Shown one piece after another: positions 7,170 through 16,330 of a stretch of DNA of 64,000 nt (position 1 is its first letter; each line of letters begins with the position of its first letter). The stretch is from contig CANMAI010000009.1 of assembly GCA_947495795.1 (NCBI GenBank), positions 209,944-273,943 on the forward strand, in the 5' to 3' direction. The DNA comes from an uncultured Paracoccaceae bacterium (GTDB lineage Bacteria > Pseudomonadota > Alphaproteobacteria > Rhodobacterales > Rhodobacteraceae). The translations under genes were made by a program, and so were the position numbers. The notes beneath the pieces are model-generated. The model was not told where the DNA came from. It did not search any database and was given only the letters and a program-made list of their open reading frames with translations.

Positions 7170-8675
7170 TTGACGGAGGCTGGTGTGGTCAAGGAACTGG
7201 AAGAACTGGGGCTTCTGACCGGGGCGCAACGGGCCGGGCGCTGGCAGGGCAAGGCCGCGCTGACGGGCCTTTCCGTGGACAGCCGCACCGTGAAGCCCGG
7301 CCATCTTTTCTTTGCCGTTCCAGGCAGCACCCTGCATGGCGGGGAATTCGTGCAATATGCCCTGCGGATGGGCGCGGCTGCCGTGGTGACGGATGCCGAG
7401 GGTTTGGCGCTGGCGGAGCGGGATTGCGGGCCAATCGATGTGCCGGTGGTCGTCCATCCCGATCCGCGCATGGCGCTGGCGATTGCCGCGCGGCGCTGGT
7501 TTGCCGACCAGCCCGAGACGATGGTGGCGGTGACCGGGACGAACGGCAAGACCTCTGTCGCGAGTTTCACGCGCCAGATCTGGGAGCAGCTTGGCGCATC
7601 GGCGGTGAATTTCGGGACGACCGGCGTGGAGGGCGCGGTTGCCGCCCCTTTGAGCCACACGACGCCCGAGCCGATCACGCTGCACCGGTTGCTGGCCGAT
7701 CTTGCGGCCAAGGGTGTGAGCCACGGGGCGATGGAGGCCTCCTCCCACGGGTTGGTGCAGCGGCGTCTGGATGGTGTGCGGCTGCGGGCCGCGGCCTTCA
7801 CGAATATCAGCCGCGATCATCTGGATTATCACGACAGTTTCGAAGACTACTTTCAGGCCAAGGCCGGGTTGTTCACGCGCGTTCTGCCAAAGGACGGCAT
7901 AGCGGTGATCAACACGGATGATCCCGGCGGCGCGCGGCTGAAGACGATGGCCAGAGCACGCGGGCAGAAGGTGATCTCCGTCGGTTCCGGGCTGGTGGAT
8001 CTGGAGATTTTGGGGCGGCGGTTCGATACCACCGGGCAGGATCTGCGGTTCTCCTTTGAGGGCAAGGTGTATATGGCGCGGCTGAACCTGATCGGCGGGT
8101 TTCAGGCCTCGAATGCTCTGGTTGCCGCCGGTTTGGCGCTGGCCTCCGGTTTTGAGATGGGCGATGTGGCGCAGGCTCTGGAGAGCCTCACGACCGTGCG
8201 GGGCCGGATGGAGCGGGCGGCGGTGCGCGGCAACGGCGCTGCGGTTTACGTGGATTATTCGCACACGCCCGACGCGCTGGCCACGGCCTTGCAGGCGATG
8301 CGCCCCCATGTGATGGGGCGGCTGATCGTGGTGTTTGGTGCCGGCGGCGACCGCGACCCCGGAAAGCGGCCCCTGATGGGTGCTGCGGCCGCCGAGTTTG
8401 CGGATGTGGCCTATGTGACGGATGACAACCCACGCTCGGAAGATCCGGCGGCCATTCGGGCCGAAGTGATGGCGGGATGCCCGGAGGCTGTGGAGATCGG
8501 CGACCGTGCGGCGGCCATTCTGGCCGGTGTGGATGCTTTGCAGCCCGGCGATACACTGCTGATTGCGGGCAAGGGGCACGAGACCGGGCAGATTATTGGC
8601 GATGACGTGCTGCCCTTTGATGATGCCGAACAGGCGAGCGTGGCGGTGGCGGCGCTTGAGGGATTGGGCGCGTGA
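7170..8675 (+). CDS. murE: UDP-MurNAc-L-Ala-D-Glu:meso-DAP ligase MurE
   Basis: MurE adds the third stem residue to the peptidoglycan precursor, using ATP in the cytosol. The ATP-binding loop GTNGKTS is at residues 123-129, and DNPRSEDP near the C-terminus is the signature that selects meso-diaminopimelate over lysine. About 501 residues is the normal length. The start is uncertain: TTG at 7170 (MTEAGVV) has AGAGGG upstream, while GTG at 7185 has a better-placed GGAGG 6 bases upstream. The two choices differ by only 5 residues. The stop overlaps the murF start. Confidence 0.95.
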   Translation: MTEAGVVKELEELGLLTGAQRAGRWQGKAALTGLSVDSRTVKPGHLFFAVPGSTLHGGEFVQYALRMGAAAVVTDAEGLALAERDCGPIDVPVVVHPDPRMALAIAARRWFADQPETMVAVTGTNGKTSVASFTRQIWEQLGASAVNFGTTGVEGAVAAPLSHTTPEPITLHRLLADLAAKGVSHGAMEASSHGLVQRRLDGVRLRAAAFTNISRDHLDYHDSFEDYFQAKAGLFTRVLPKDGIAVINTDDPGGARLKTMARARGQKVISVGSGLVDLEILGRRFDTTGQDLRFSFEGKVYMARLNLIGGFQASNALVAAGLALASGFEMGDVAQALESLTTVRGRMERAAVRGNGAAVYVDYSHTPDALATALQAMRPHVMGRLIVVFGAGGDRDPGKRPLMGAAAAEFADVAYVTDDNPRSEDPAAIRAEVMAGCPEAVEIGDRAAAILAGVDALQPGDTLLIAGKGHETGQIIGDDVLPFDDAEQASVAVAALEGLGA

Positions 8676-10117
8676 GCCTCTGGACCGCTGCAGAGGCTTT
8701 GGAGGCCACGGGCGGTGCGGGAGTTGCGAACTGGAAGGCGACGGGTGTTTCGATTGATACGCGAACGCTCGAGCCGGGCGATCTTTTCGTCGCACTCAAG
8801 GATATCAGGGATGGCCATGATTTCGTGAAGGCGGCGCTGGCCAAAGGGGCGGCGGCGGCGCTGGTCTCTCATGTGCCGGACGGTGTGCCCGCGGATGCGC
8901 CACTGCTTCTGGTGCCAGATGTGCTGGAGGGGTTGCGCGCGTTGGCACGGGCTGCGCGGGCGCGGATTTCGGGCAAGGTGGTCGGGGTTACGGGTTCGGT
9001 TGGCAAGACCGGCACGAAGGAGATGTTGCGGACGGCCCTGAGCGGGCAGGGCCTGTGCCATGCGGCGGAGAAGAGCTTCAACAATCATTGGGGTGTGCCG
9101 CTGACGTTGGCGCGGATGCCGCGCGAGACGGATTTCGCGGTGATCGAGATCGGGATGAATGCGCCGGGCGAGATCGCGCCCCTGGCCAAGCTTGCGCGGC
9201 TGGATGTGGCGGTGGTGACAACGGTGGCGGAGGTGCATCTGGCCGCATTCGACAGCCTTGAGGGTATTGCCGTGGAGAAGGGTGCCATCTGCGAGGGGCT
9301 GGTGCCCGGCGGTGTGGCAGTGCTGAACGGGGACATCGGAACGGCCGGGATTTTGCGCGCAGCGGCGGAGGCTGCGGATGCGCGGATTGTGGAATTCGGC
9401 ACCGGTGACTTTGCCGCAAGGCTGGGGCCGGTGCGGTTGCAAAGCCTTGGCACGACGGCAGAGGCGGAGCTTTCGGGTGTGCCCATCATGTTCAAGCTGG
9501 GCGCGCCGGGGGCGCATCTGGCGATGAATGCGCTGGCCGTTTTGGCGGCGGTGGAGGCTTTGGGCGCGGATATTGCAGTGGCCGCACTGGCGCTGGCGGG
9601 ATGGGTGCCGCCCGAGGGGCGGGGTGCGCGCTGGTCTATCGCGCTGGGGCCTGCGGGGATCGATGGCTCCGTTCTGCTGATTGACGAGAGCTACAATGCC
9701 AATCCGTTGGCGATGGGTGCCGCCTTTGAAGTTTTCGTGCAGGCCAAGCCTATGGACGGGCAGGGGCGCAAGATGATTGGGCGGCGTGTGGCCTTTCTGG
9801 GCGATATGCTGGAACTGGGCCCGGATGAGGCAGCGATGCACGGCGCGCTGGCGGAGCATCCGGCGATGAAGGATATCACGTCGGTGCATTGCGCCGGGCC
9901 ATTGATGCGGGCTCTGCACGACGCTTTGCCGCCGGAGAAGCGCGGCGAATGGCACCCGGATACGGATGCGCTGGCGGCCCGCGTGCCACGGCTGGTGGAT
10001 GCGGGCGATGTGGTGATGGTGAAGGGCTCGCTCGGCTCCAATCTCGCCGTTGTGGTTGACGCGATCAAGAAACTGGGCGATGCCACGGATATGCGTAAGG
10101 CGGAGGATACCCCCTAG
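8672..10117 (+). CDS. murF: UDP-MurNAc-tripeptide:D-Ala-D-Ala ligase MurF
   Basis: MurF adds D-alanyl-D-alanine to complete the UDP-MurNAc pentapeptide. The 481-residue product has the Mur ligase order: an N-terminal substrate domain with SIDTRTLEPGDLFVALKD, the ATP loop VTGSVGKTGTKEML near residue 107-120, FNNHWGVPLTLARMP and EIGMNAPGEI in the central domain, and IDESYNANPLAMGAAF in the C-terminal domain. GTG is the start and overlaps the murE stop by 4 bases. mraY starts on the base after the stop codon, so the three genes must be co-translated from one mRNA. Confidence 0.96.
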   Translation: MSLWTAAEALEATGGAGVANWKATGVSIDTRTLEPGDLFVALKDIRDGHDFVKAALAKGAAAALVSHVPDGVPADAPLLLVPDVLEGLRALARAARARISGKVVGVTGSVGKTGTKEMLRTALSGQGLCHAAEKSFNNHWGVPLTLARMPRETDFAVIEIGMNAPGEIAPLAKLARLDVAVVTTVAEVHLAAFDSLEGIAVEKGAICEGLVPGGVAVLNGDIGTAGILRAAAEAADARIVEFGTGDFAARLGPVRLQSLGTTAEAELSGVPIMFKLGAPGAHLAMNALAVLAAVEALGADIAVAALALAGWVPPEGRGARWSIALGPAGIDGSVLLIDESYNANPLAMGAAFEVFVQAKPMDGQGRKMIGRRVAFLGDMLELGPDEAAMHGALAEHPAMKDITSVHCAGPLMRALHDALPPEKRGEWHPDTDALAARVPRLVDAGDVVMVKGSLGSNLAVVVDAIKKLGDATDMRKAEDTP

Positions 10118-11227
10118 ATGTTGTATTTTTTAAGCGAGCTTTCGGATGGCGGGGACATTTTCAACCTCTTTCGCTATATCACCTTCCGGGCTGGTGGCGC
10201 GTTTCTGACGGCCTTGATTTTCGGGTTTGTGTTCGGGCAGCCGCTGATCAACCTGTTGCGGAAGAAGCAGAAGAAGGGCCAGCCCATTCGGGAAGATGGA
10301 CCCGAGAGCCATATTTTGGCCAAGGCCGGGACGCCGACGATGGGGGGGCTGCTTATCCTCTCGGCCTTGGTGCTTTCAACGGCGTTGTGGGCGCGACTGG
10401 ACAATGGATTTGTGTGGCTTGTGCTGTTCGTGACGGTGGCCTTCGGGCTGATCGGGTTTGCTGATGATTATGCCAAGGTTTCCAAGAATAACACGGATGG
10501 GGTTTCGGGCCGGGTGCGGCTGGGGATCGGATTTGTGGTGGCCGCGATTGCGGCTGTTTGGGCGATGTATCTGCACGGGATCAATGACGCCTTGACGTCT
10601 GATCCGGCCCTTTCGGGGCGGCTGGCCTTTCCGGTGTTCAAGGATACGTTGCTCAATCTGAGCGTCCTGTTTGTGCCGTTTGCGATGATCGTGATCGTTG
10701 GCGCGGCCAATGCGGTGAACATGACGGACGGGCTGGACGGCCTTGCAATCATGCCGGTGATGATCGCGGGCGGCTCTTTCGGGATTATTGCCTATGTGGT
10801 GGGGCGGACGGATTTTACCGAATATCTGGATGTGCACTACGTGCGGGGAACCGGGGAAATCACGATCTTCACGGCGGCCCTGATCGGCGGTGGGCTGGGG
10901 TTCCTGTGGTACAATGCACCACCTGCAGCTGTGTTTATGGGCGATACCGGAAGCCTCGCTTTGGGCGGTGCTTTGGGCGCGATTGCGGTGGCCACGAAGC
11001 ACGAGATCGTGCTGGCCATTATCGGCGGGCTTTTCGTGGTGGAGGCGCTGAGCGTGATCATCCAGGTGCTTTACTACAAGCGGACGAAGAAGCGCGTGTT
11101 TCTGATGGCGCCCATTCACCATCACTTCGAGAAGAAGGGTTGGGCGGAGCCGCAGATCGTGATCCGGTTCTGGATCATCTCGGTTATCCTCGCGATTATC
11201 GGGCTTGCGACACTGAAACTGCGGTAA
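10118..11227 (+). CDS. mraY: Phospho-MurNAc-pentapeptide transferase MraY
   Basis: MraY moves phospho-MurNAc-pentapeptide onto undecaprenyl phosphate at the inner membrane to make lipid I. The 369-residue protein has about ten membrane segments. The catalytic and Mg-binding motifs are all visible: [11 protein letters not shown] near residue 112, [13 protein letters not shown] near 200, [11 protein letters not shown] near 275, and [11 protein letters not shown] near 330. The start abuts the murF stop. It ends a tight run of genes; the next gene, at 11236, is on the other strand and only 8 bases away, an unusual interruption of a dcw cluster. Confidence 0.97.
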   Translation: MLYFLSELSDGGDIFNLFRYITFRAGGAFLTALIFGFVFGQPLINLLRKKQKKGQPIREDGPESHILAKAGTPTMGGLLILSALVLSTALWARLDNGFVWLVLFVTVAFGLIGFADDYAKVSKNNTDGVSGRVRLGIGFVVAAIAAVWAMYLHGINDALTSDPALSGRLAFPVFKDTLLNLSVLFVPFAMIVIVGAANAVNMTDGLDGLAIMPVMIAGGSFGIIAYVVGRTDFTEYLDVHYVRGTGEITIFTAALIGGGLGFLWYNAPPAAVFMGDTGSLALGGALGAIAVATKHEIVLAIIGGLFVVEALSVIIQVLYYKRTKKRVFLMAPIHHHFEKKGWAEPQIVIRFWIISVILAIIGLATLKLR

Positions 11228-11235
11228 GTTGGGTG

Positions 11236-11964
11236 TCAGCCCACCGGAAGATCGCCTTCCCAAATTGCTGTTTCTGGGTCTGAAGGGTCTCTGCGTGCTT
11301 TGACGCCCCACTTGTGGAGGAGCATTTCTTCAAACACATGGCCGTCGCGCTGGCAGAGGGTCTTGTTCAAGCGGCCTTCAGAATCGCGCCAGACGAGTTG
11401 GTAGCGGCTGCGCTCATTCGGGGAGCGGATCGTCAGAACTTCCACCGCCTGACCCTTGATGGGGACGCAGTTTGCCCGGACCTGCAGGATCCGGTTCATC
11501 TGCTGCCGGTAGGCAAGGACCGCGTATATCAGAATGCCCCAGCCAAAGAGCAGAAGTGCATAGGGCAAGTTGGACCAGCGCCAGATGCGCGGAGGCTCCA
11601 CCTCTACCGATTGCGGATTTTCGGGCAGGTATGTGATGGAGATATTGCTCTCTGGCCTGTGAGTGCGGGCGAAGCCGAGGCTGACCCTTTCCCGGGCCAG
11701 AATGGCGCTTCCGTCCGGTGTTGTGAAGGAGACGGTGACGACTGAGTGACTGTCTTTGCTGCTGCCGGAGGTTTTGATCTCGGTAATCAGCGCGTTCACA
11801 TCCTGGCCGAAAAGCCAGTGGGAGATAGTGTGGCCAGCCTTCGGGAGCGCGAGGGCGGTTATGAGAACAAGGCCTGCAAGGATGAAGGCTGTGGTGAACG
11901 GGCCTGAGTGAAGTTTCATCCACCAGACACGCTTGCGAATGGTCCACAGGGTTGGTTCTTGCAT
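11236..11964 (-). CDS. DUF3592-type two-helix membrane protein, antisense within dcw
   Basis: A 242-residue membrane protein on the strand opposite to the dcw genes. It has one membrane helix near residues 24-42, a periplasmic stretch of about 100 residues (ITEIKTSGSS to ITYLPENPQSVEVEPP) and a second helix near 136-153, then a soluble C-terminal part ending in WGVKARRDPSDPETAIWEGD. Two helices flanking a beta-rich segment that ends in YLPENPQS is the pattern of DUF3592, whose function is unknown. ATG at 11964 (MQEPTLW) is used; a GTG at 12000 and an ATG at 11919 are other options, none with a strong ribosome-binding site. It is convergent with mraY at 8 bp, so its transcript could run antisense into mraY. 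Confidence 0.65.
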   Translation of the reverse strand: MQEPTLWTIRKRVWWMKLHSGPFTTAFILAGLVLITALALPKAGHTISHWLFGQDVNALITEIKTSGSSKDSHSVVTVSFTTPDGSAILARERVSLGFARTHRPESNISITYLPENPQSVEVEPPRIWRWSNLPYALLLFGWGILIYAVLAYRQQMNRILQVRANCVPIKGQAVEVLTIRSPNERSRYQLVWRDSEGRLNKTLCQRDGHVFEEMLLHKWGVKARRDPSDPETAIWEGDLPVG

Positions 11965-12200
11965 TGTCTGGATGCTCTTGACGTTCGTGAGAGGCAGCAC
12001 TGGCTTGCCGTCTGATGTACGGATCGCGATGTGTCGCCCTTAATCTTTCAAATTATTGCATACATTGTGATCTCGGAGCCATATTTCTGCCCGGAAGTGA
12101 CTATACGCAACCTCCAGTCAAGTGATTTAATGGTATGCGCCGATTATGCGCGGAAGATGGCCGGTGCGGGTTTTGCCGCTGATAAGCTTGAGAGGGTTTC

Positions 12201-12992
12201 ATGCGTTTTTTGACAAGTCTTTGTGTGTGTGCGGGTTTGAGTATCGGGTTTGGAGCCCTCCCTTCTGCTGCCGGTGAGAAGCCTGTGCGCGAACAGGTGA
12301 TCGAGATTGTTTCTTCCCAGAAGGCCACGGTGCGAAAGTGGATGCGGGCGCCGCGTGTACTGGTGATACATGATCGGGAGCCGCACAAGGATTTCATCGA
12401 AGGGCTGATGGCGCGGATCAGCGGACAGGCGCCCAATTTTCCTGGTTTCAATTCGGTTGAATATCTGGATCTCACCCAGTTTCAGGAGCCACTTGTGGGC
12501 AAGACGCGGTTTCGCGTGAAGCGCCGCGAAATCGAGGGGCGGACGCTGGTGGATTCGGGCTTTGTGTTCGATGAGGGCCGGGTGGGACTGGCCGATATCT
12601 ATGTGTTTCTGACAGATATTCCGACGGGGCTGTTCTTCGGTGCTCTCACCCAATCCGGTGGGCCCCTGCACCGGCGATTTGCCGAGGGCGGCCCGAATAA
12701 TTGCTATTACAAGGTAAGCTCGCTGAACGAGATTTTGCGCTATGGGATGGTATTCATCAACAGTGGCAACAGCCAGGAGCGGGTGGAGGCATGCCTGTTC
12801 GAGGAGTTCATGCATACGCTGGGGATGTTGAACGACTCTGTGGATTCGAAGTATTTCACCTTCAATGACAGGGTGCTGGACCCTGAGGACCGCTCCGCCG
12901 ATTTTGCGCTTCTGCAGGCGCTTTACAGCCAGACGATCAAGCCCGGGGATGCGCCTGAGCTGGTGGCGGATGCCTTTCTGCTGACCCGATAA
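12201..12992 (+). CDS. DUF2927 exported protein
   Basis: A 263-residue secreted protein with an N-terminal signal peptide (MRFLTSLCVCAGLSIGFGAL, cleavage near residues 23-25). The body matches DUF2927 in layout, with the family block CLFEEFMHTLGMLNDS followed by a segment around FNDRVLDPEDRSADFALLQ and LYSQTIKPGD. The EEFMHTLG stretch resembles a degenerate metalloprotease helix (E-x-x-H), but no full HExxH is present, so enzymatic activity is not claimed. ATG at 12201 is preceded by GAGAGGG. It lies between the DUF3592 gene and murD; DUF2927 genes are mostly found in Rhodobacterales and relatives. Role unknown; envelope location is inferred from the signal peptide. Confidence 0.75.
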   Translation: MRFLTSLCVCAGLSIGFGALPSAAGEKPVREQVIEIVSSQKATVRKWMRAPRVLVIHDREPHKDFIEGLMARISGQAPNFPGFNSVEYLDLTQFQEPLVGKTRFRVKRREIEGRTLVDSGFVFDEGRVGLADIYVFLTDIPTGLFFGALTQSGGPLHRRFAEGGPNNCYYKVSSLNEILRYGMVFINSGNSQERVEACLFEEFMHTLGMLNDSVDSKYFTFNDRVLDPEDRSADFALLQALYSQTIKPGDAPELVADAFLLTR

Positions 12993-13070
12993 GTTTCTTT
13001 CACAGGCTTGCACCTTCGCCAGCCTTGCGGGATAGCTTCCGCAGGGGTTGGCGCGCGTGGGAGATCTTTG

Positions 13071-14477
13071 GTGATACCGGTTCGGGGCTATGATGGGCAC
13101 AAGGTTGCGGTGCTGGGGCTTGGCCGCTCCGGGCTTGCGGCAGCGCGGGCGTTGCGCGCCGGTGGAGCGGAGGCTCTGTGCTGGGATGATGGTGCCGACG
13201 CCCGGACGCGGGCAGAGCGCGAGGGGTTCGGCATTGTCGATCTTGCGCGGGATGCGGCGTGGGAGGGCGTGACGGCGTTGATCGTCTCACCCGGAATTCC
13301 GCATCTTTACCCTGCACCACACCCGATTGTCGCCAAGGCCTGGGCGCATGGGGCGGTTGTGGACAATGATATCGGGCTTTTCTTTCGCAGTTTTGCAACG
13401 GAAGACTGGAACCTGATGGAGCGCCCGCCCCGGGTGATCTGTGTGACGGGTTCCAACGGAAAATCAACGGTGACGGCCCTGCTGAATCATTGCCTTCAGG
13501 CGCTGGGCGTGCCTGCGCAGATGGGCGGAAATATCGGGCGGGGGGTGCTGGATTTGGAACCGGCGCGAGACGGCGAGGTGGTGGTGCTGGAGCTTTCATC
13601 CTATCAGATCGAGCTTGCGCGTTCGCTGGCGCCGGATATTGCCCTCTTCCTCAATCTTACCCCTGATCATCTGGATCGGCATGGTGGCATGGGTGGGTAC
13701 TTCGCGGCCAAGCGCAGGCTTTTTGCCGAGGGTGGGCCAGAGCGGGCGATTATCGGTGTGGATGAGGTGGAAGGGCAATATCTGGCGGCCGAGATGCGGC
13801 AGGAGGCGGAGGGCGGTGATCCGGTGATCCGCATCTCCTCCGGGCAGAAGCTGAGCGGCGGGTGGAGCGTTTTCGCCCGGAAAGGGTTTCTGGCGGAGTG
13901 GCGAAAGGGGCGGCAGATGGCCTCCATCGATCTGCGGGAAATGGAGGGACTGCCGGGAGCGCATAACCATCAGAATGCCTGTGCGGCCTATGCGGCCTTG
14001 CGGAGCCTTGCTGTGGCACCGCGGAAGATTGAGGGCGCTCTGGCCACGTATCCGGGCTTACCCCACCGGTGCCAGGTGGTGGCGGAGCGGGACGGCGTGC
14101 GCTTTGTGAACGACAGCAAAGCGACGAATGCGGATGCGGCGGAGAAGGCTTTGCTGGCTTTCCTGCGCGTGCGCTGGATTGCGGGCGGGCAGCCCAAGGC
14201 AGGCGGGATTGATGCCCTGGCACCGCATTTCGGGCGGGTGGCGAAGGCCTATCTGATCGGGGAGGCGGCAGAGGGTTTTGCTGTGGCCCTTGGCGAAGTG
14301 CCACATGAGATTTCCGGTACGGTGGAAGCGGCCGTAGCGACAGCGGCGGCAGAGGCCGAGGCCGGGGATGTGGTACTGTTGGCTCCGGCGGCGGCGAGTT
14401 TTGACCAGTTTGCAAGTTTCGAGGCACGAGGCGATGCTTTTGAGGCAGCGGTTGCGCGGGAGTTGGGCGATGGCTGA
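13071..14477 (+). CDS. murD: UDP-MurNAc-L-alanine:D-glutamate ligase MurD
   Basis: MurD adds D-glutamate to UDP-MurNAc-L-Ala. The 468-residue product starts with the Rossmann-like [18 protein letters not shown], has the ATP loop TGSNGKST at about residues 126-133, and later shows [37 protein letters not shown] and [12 protein letters not shown], all Mur ligase signatures. GTG at 13071 was chosen because GGGAG lies about 7 bases upstream and similarity begins right after it; the frame opens 21 codons earlier. The stop overlaps the following methyltransferase gene by 8 bases. Confidence 0.95.
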   Translation: MIPVRGYDGHKVAVLGLGRSGLAAARALRAGGAEALCWDDGADARTRAEREGFGIVDLARDAAWEGVTALIVSPGIPHLYPAPHPIVAKAWAHGAVVDNDIGLFFRSFATEDWNLMERPPRVICVTGSNGKSTVTALLNHCLQALGVPAQMGGNIGRGVLDLEPARDGEVVVLELSSYQIELARSLAPDIALFLNLTPDHLDRHGGMGGYFAAKRRLFAEGGPERAIIGVDEVEGQYLAAEMRQEAEGGDPVIRISSGQKLSGGWSVFARKGFLAEWRKGRQMASIDLREMEGLPGAHNHQNACAAYAALRSLAVAPRKIEGALATYPGLPHRCQVVAERDGVRFVNDSKATNADAAEKALLAFLRVRWIAGGQPKAGGIDALAPHFGRVAKAYLIGEAAEGFAVALGEVPHEISGTVEAAVATAAAEAEAGDVVLLAPAAASFDQFASFEARGDAFEAAVARELGDG

Positions 14478-15075
14478 CCTGCATGACCGGACGGAGGCCA
14501 TATACAATGCCCGGGCGCGCGCCTGGGACAGCCAGCGCAACCGTGCCTTCTTTGAGAAGATCTGGATGGACAGGATGCTTGTGCTGATGCCGGAGAAGGC
14601 CCGCGTGCTCGACCTTGGATGTGGTTCGGGCGAGCCGATGGCGCGGTATCTGATGGAGCATGGGCATGCCGTAACAGGCGTGGACTTTGCCGAAGGCATG
14701 CTGGAGATCTGCCGGGAACGCTGGCCTGATGGCGATTGGCTGCGTGCCGATATGCGGGGGCTGGCGCTTGACCGGACATTTGATGCGATACTGGCGTGGA
14801 ACAGCTTCTTTCATCTCAACAGGGAGGAACAGCGGGCCATGTTCGCGACCTTTGCGATGCATCTTGAACCGGGTGGCGTGCTGCTTTTTACATCTGGCGA
14901 TGCGGATGGTGAGGTGACGGGCACGGTGGATGGAGAAGCGGTGTATCACGCGTCCCTTTCTCCGGAGGAGTACCGGGCGGAAATGGCGGCAGAGGGGCTG
15001 AATGTGCTGCGGTTTATCCCGCGCGATCCCGATTGCAACTTTCACTCCATCTGGCTGGCGGAAAAGTTGCGCTGA
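14470..15075 (+). CDS. Class I SAM-dependent methyltransferase
   Basis: A 201-residue class I methyltransferase. SAM-binding motif I is [11 protein letters not shown] (about residues 46-56), followed by the acidic ribose contact in [11 protein letters not shown] and motif II-like [13 protein letters not shown]. The remainder ([25 protein letters not shown]) is typical of small-molecule methyltransferases. ATG at 14470 lies inside the murD end, so translation is coupled to murD by an 8-base overlap. It is not a standard dcw gene. The substrate cannot be read from the sequence; a cell-wall precursor or lipid is possible by context only. Confidence 0.85.
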   Translation: MADLHDRTEAIYNARARAWDSQRNRAFFEKIWMDRMLVLMPEKARVLDLGCGSGEPMARYLMEHGHAVTGVDFAEGMLEICRERWPDGDWLRADMRGLALDRTFDAILAWNSFFHLNREEQRAMFATFAMHLEPGGVLLFTSGDADGEVTGTVDGEAVYHASLSPEEYRAEMAAEGLNVLRFIPRDPDCNFHSIWLAEKLR

Positions 15076-15154
15076 ATTGTCGTGAGTCTAACTCTTGACA
15101 CAATGACTGCTTGGCCGGACGTTTAAATTGGTAATTCTGGTGAAAGGATATTCT

Positions 15155-15604
15155 GTGATTTCTGGTTTCATAAAGGCAGTTGGACTTGCTGCATTGGCTT
15201 TTGGCATTTCCGCATGTGAAGATCCCGGCGCTGCCGGTGGCAAGGCAACGTTCTCGGTTCCGCTTACTCAGGACTTTGAGGGATTTGGCGTGCGGTGGTT
15301 CGATGATCGGGGTAACTTTTTCTATCTCTGGGATGTGATTGATCGTGACGGCGAACTTCATCTTTGCGGTGTCGGATTCTACGAAGATTCGCAACGTCGC
15401 GGTGCAACGAATGAAGCGCTTCGCTCCCACAGTTTCCGCATTGCCGGGCGAGAGATTTACCGCGGTACCGGACATTTTAAGAAGGTTGCGAACGAGGAGG
15501 AGCTTGTTCGTTCTCAGGCAACGTGTCGGGGAACCGGAGTTCCGACGCCGACGGGTCCTTATACAGTGCAGGTCCTGGCAACAAAGAGCCAGTTCCAGAC
15601 CTGA
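15155..15604 (+). CDS. Small lipoprotein, copy 1 of a tandem pair
   Basis: A 149-residue predicted outer- or inner-membrane lipoprotein. The signal is MISGFIKAVGLAALAFGISA with a lipobox cysteine at 21 (ISAC), followed by CEDPGAAGG, a flexible linker. GTG at 15155 is preferred over an upstream in-frame start because GAAAGGA lies 7 bases before it and because it then aligns base for base in length with the second copy at 15729-16178. Shared features with that copy are DRDG.L..CG.G, an F-x-(I/V)-x-G-x-E-(I/V)-YRGT-x-HF segment, and ATCRGTG..TP.G.Y near the end, with two Cys that could form a disulfide. No known family was recognised. Confidence 0.75.
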   Translation: MISGFIKAVGLAALAFGISACEDPGAAGGKATFSVPLTQDFEGFGVRWFDDRGNFFYLWDVIDRDGELHLCGVGFYEDSQRRGATNEALRSHSFRIAGREIYRGTGHFKKVANEEELVRSQATCRGTGVPTPTGPYTVQVLATKSQFQT

Positions 15605-15728
15605 GCGATAGGAAAACGGGTGCGTGCCATCCGGCATTGGCCGGGTGGCGCGGACACCTTTTTACGGAAGCTTCTGGTGAAACCTCACAGTGAAAAACAG
15701 ATTTGAGCGTGCCAAAGGAGAATAGTAA

Positions 15729-16178
15729 ATGAGTGGATTATACGCGAAGGCGGCTCTTTTGGCGGCAATGGGATTGGGATTGTCAGCCTGTGAGGAGCCG
15801 GGTGCGAGCGCGAGCCGCAGTACGTTCACGATTCCGATAACGGATGGGTTTGGAACAGTCGGGGTGAGTTGGCGGGGCAATCGTGGTGGCTATAGCGGAG
15901 TGTACCGATCCGTGGACCGCGACGGCGGGCTTTATATTTGTGGTGCTGGTTATTTCGAAGGGTTTTCGCGGCGCAGCCTGACCCTGCAAGCGCAGGCGAC
16001 GCGCAGCTTTCAGGTGAACGGTGTCGAGGTTTACCGCGGCACCCGGCATTTCACGGAATACGCCAATGCAGAAGAGTTGGCGAATGGCGTGGCAACTTGT
16101 CGGGGCACGGGGACGGCAACGCCGGAGGGGCGTTACCGGGTGACGGTCGAGGCTCTGAAAACGCGCTTTCGCCTCTGA
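15729..16178 (+). CDS. Small lipoprotein, copy 2 of a tandem pair
   Basis: A 149-residue lipoprotein of exactly the same length as its neighbour at 15155-15604, with the lipobox Cys again at residue 21 (MSGLYAKAALLAAMGLGLSA then CEEPGAS). The mature part repeats the same motifs: SVDRDGGLYICGAGYF, VEVYRGTRHF, ANAEELANGVATCRGTG and TPEGRYRVTVEALK. ATG at 15729 has a clear AAAGGAG 8 bases upstream. The two copies arose by tandem duplication and have since diverged to roughly 40 percent identity by eye. The pair sits between murD-methyltransferase and ftsW. A hairpin follows at 16196-16236. Confidence 0.8.
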   Translation: MSGLYAKAALLAAMGLGLSACEEPGASASRSTFTIPITDGFGTVGVSWRGNRGGYSGVYRSVDRDGGLYICGAGYFEGFSRRSLTLQAQATRSFQVNGVEVYRGTRHFTEYANAEELANGVATCRGTGTATPEGRYRVTVEALKTRFRL

Positions 16179-16195
16179 TCTAAGGCGAAGCTTTG

Positions 16196-16236
16196 CCTTC
16201 ACGCCAGTGACACGCATTGAAATGCTGGCGTGAGGG
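16196..16236 (+). terminator. Hairpin between lipoprotein pair and ftsW
   Basis: CCTTCACGCCAG (16196-16207) pairs with CTGGCGTGAGGG (16225-16236) over 12 bp with one G-U pair; a smaller GCATT/AATGC hairpin sits in its loop. A near-perfect palindrome AAGGCGAAGCTTTGCCTT lies just before (16182-16199) and overlaps the first arm. There is no T-run, so it may be a weak terminator or an mRNA end-stabiliser rather than a full stop. Confidence 0.4.
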
Positions 16237-16330
16237 CGCAAAACCCGCTATTCTGATCCGAACAAATGATCTGACCCGCAATAAATGACGGGCGGACTGA
16301 GGCAGTAGGCAGAATGAAGGCGGTTTCCCG

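Noticed and set aside
5145..8795. A 1,216-codon open frame on the minus strand across ftsL, ftsI and murE
   Set aside because: It is the antisense shadow of well-supported genes, caused by GC-rich third positions. The predicted protein is rich in Arg, His and Pro and has no recognisable domain.
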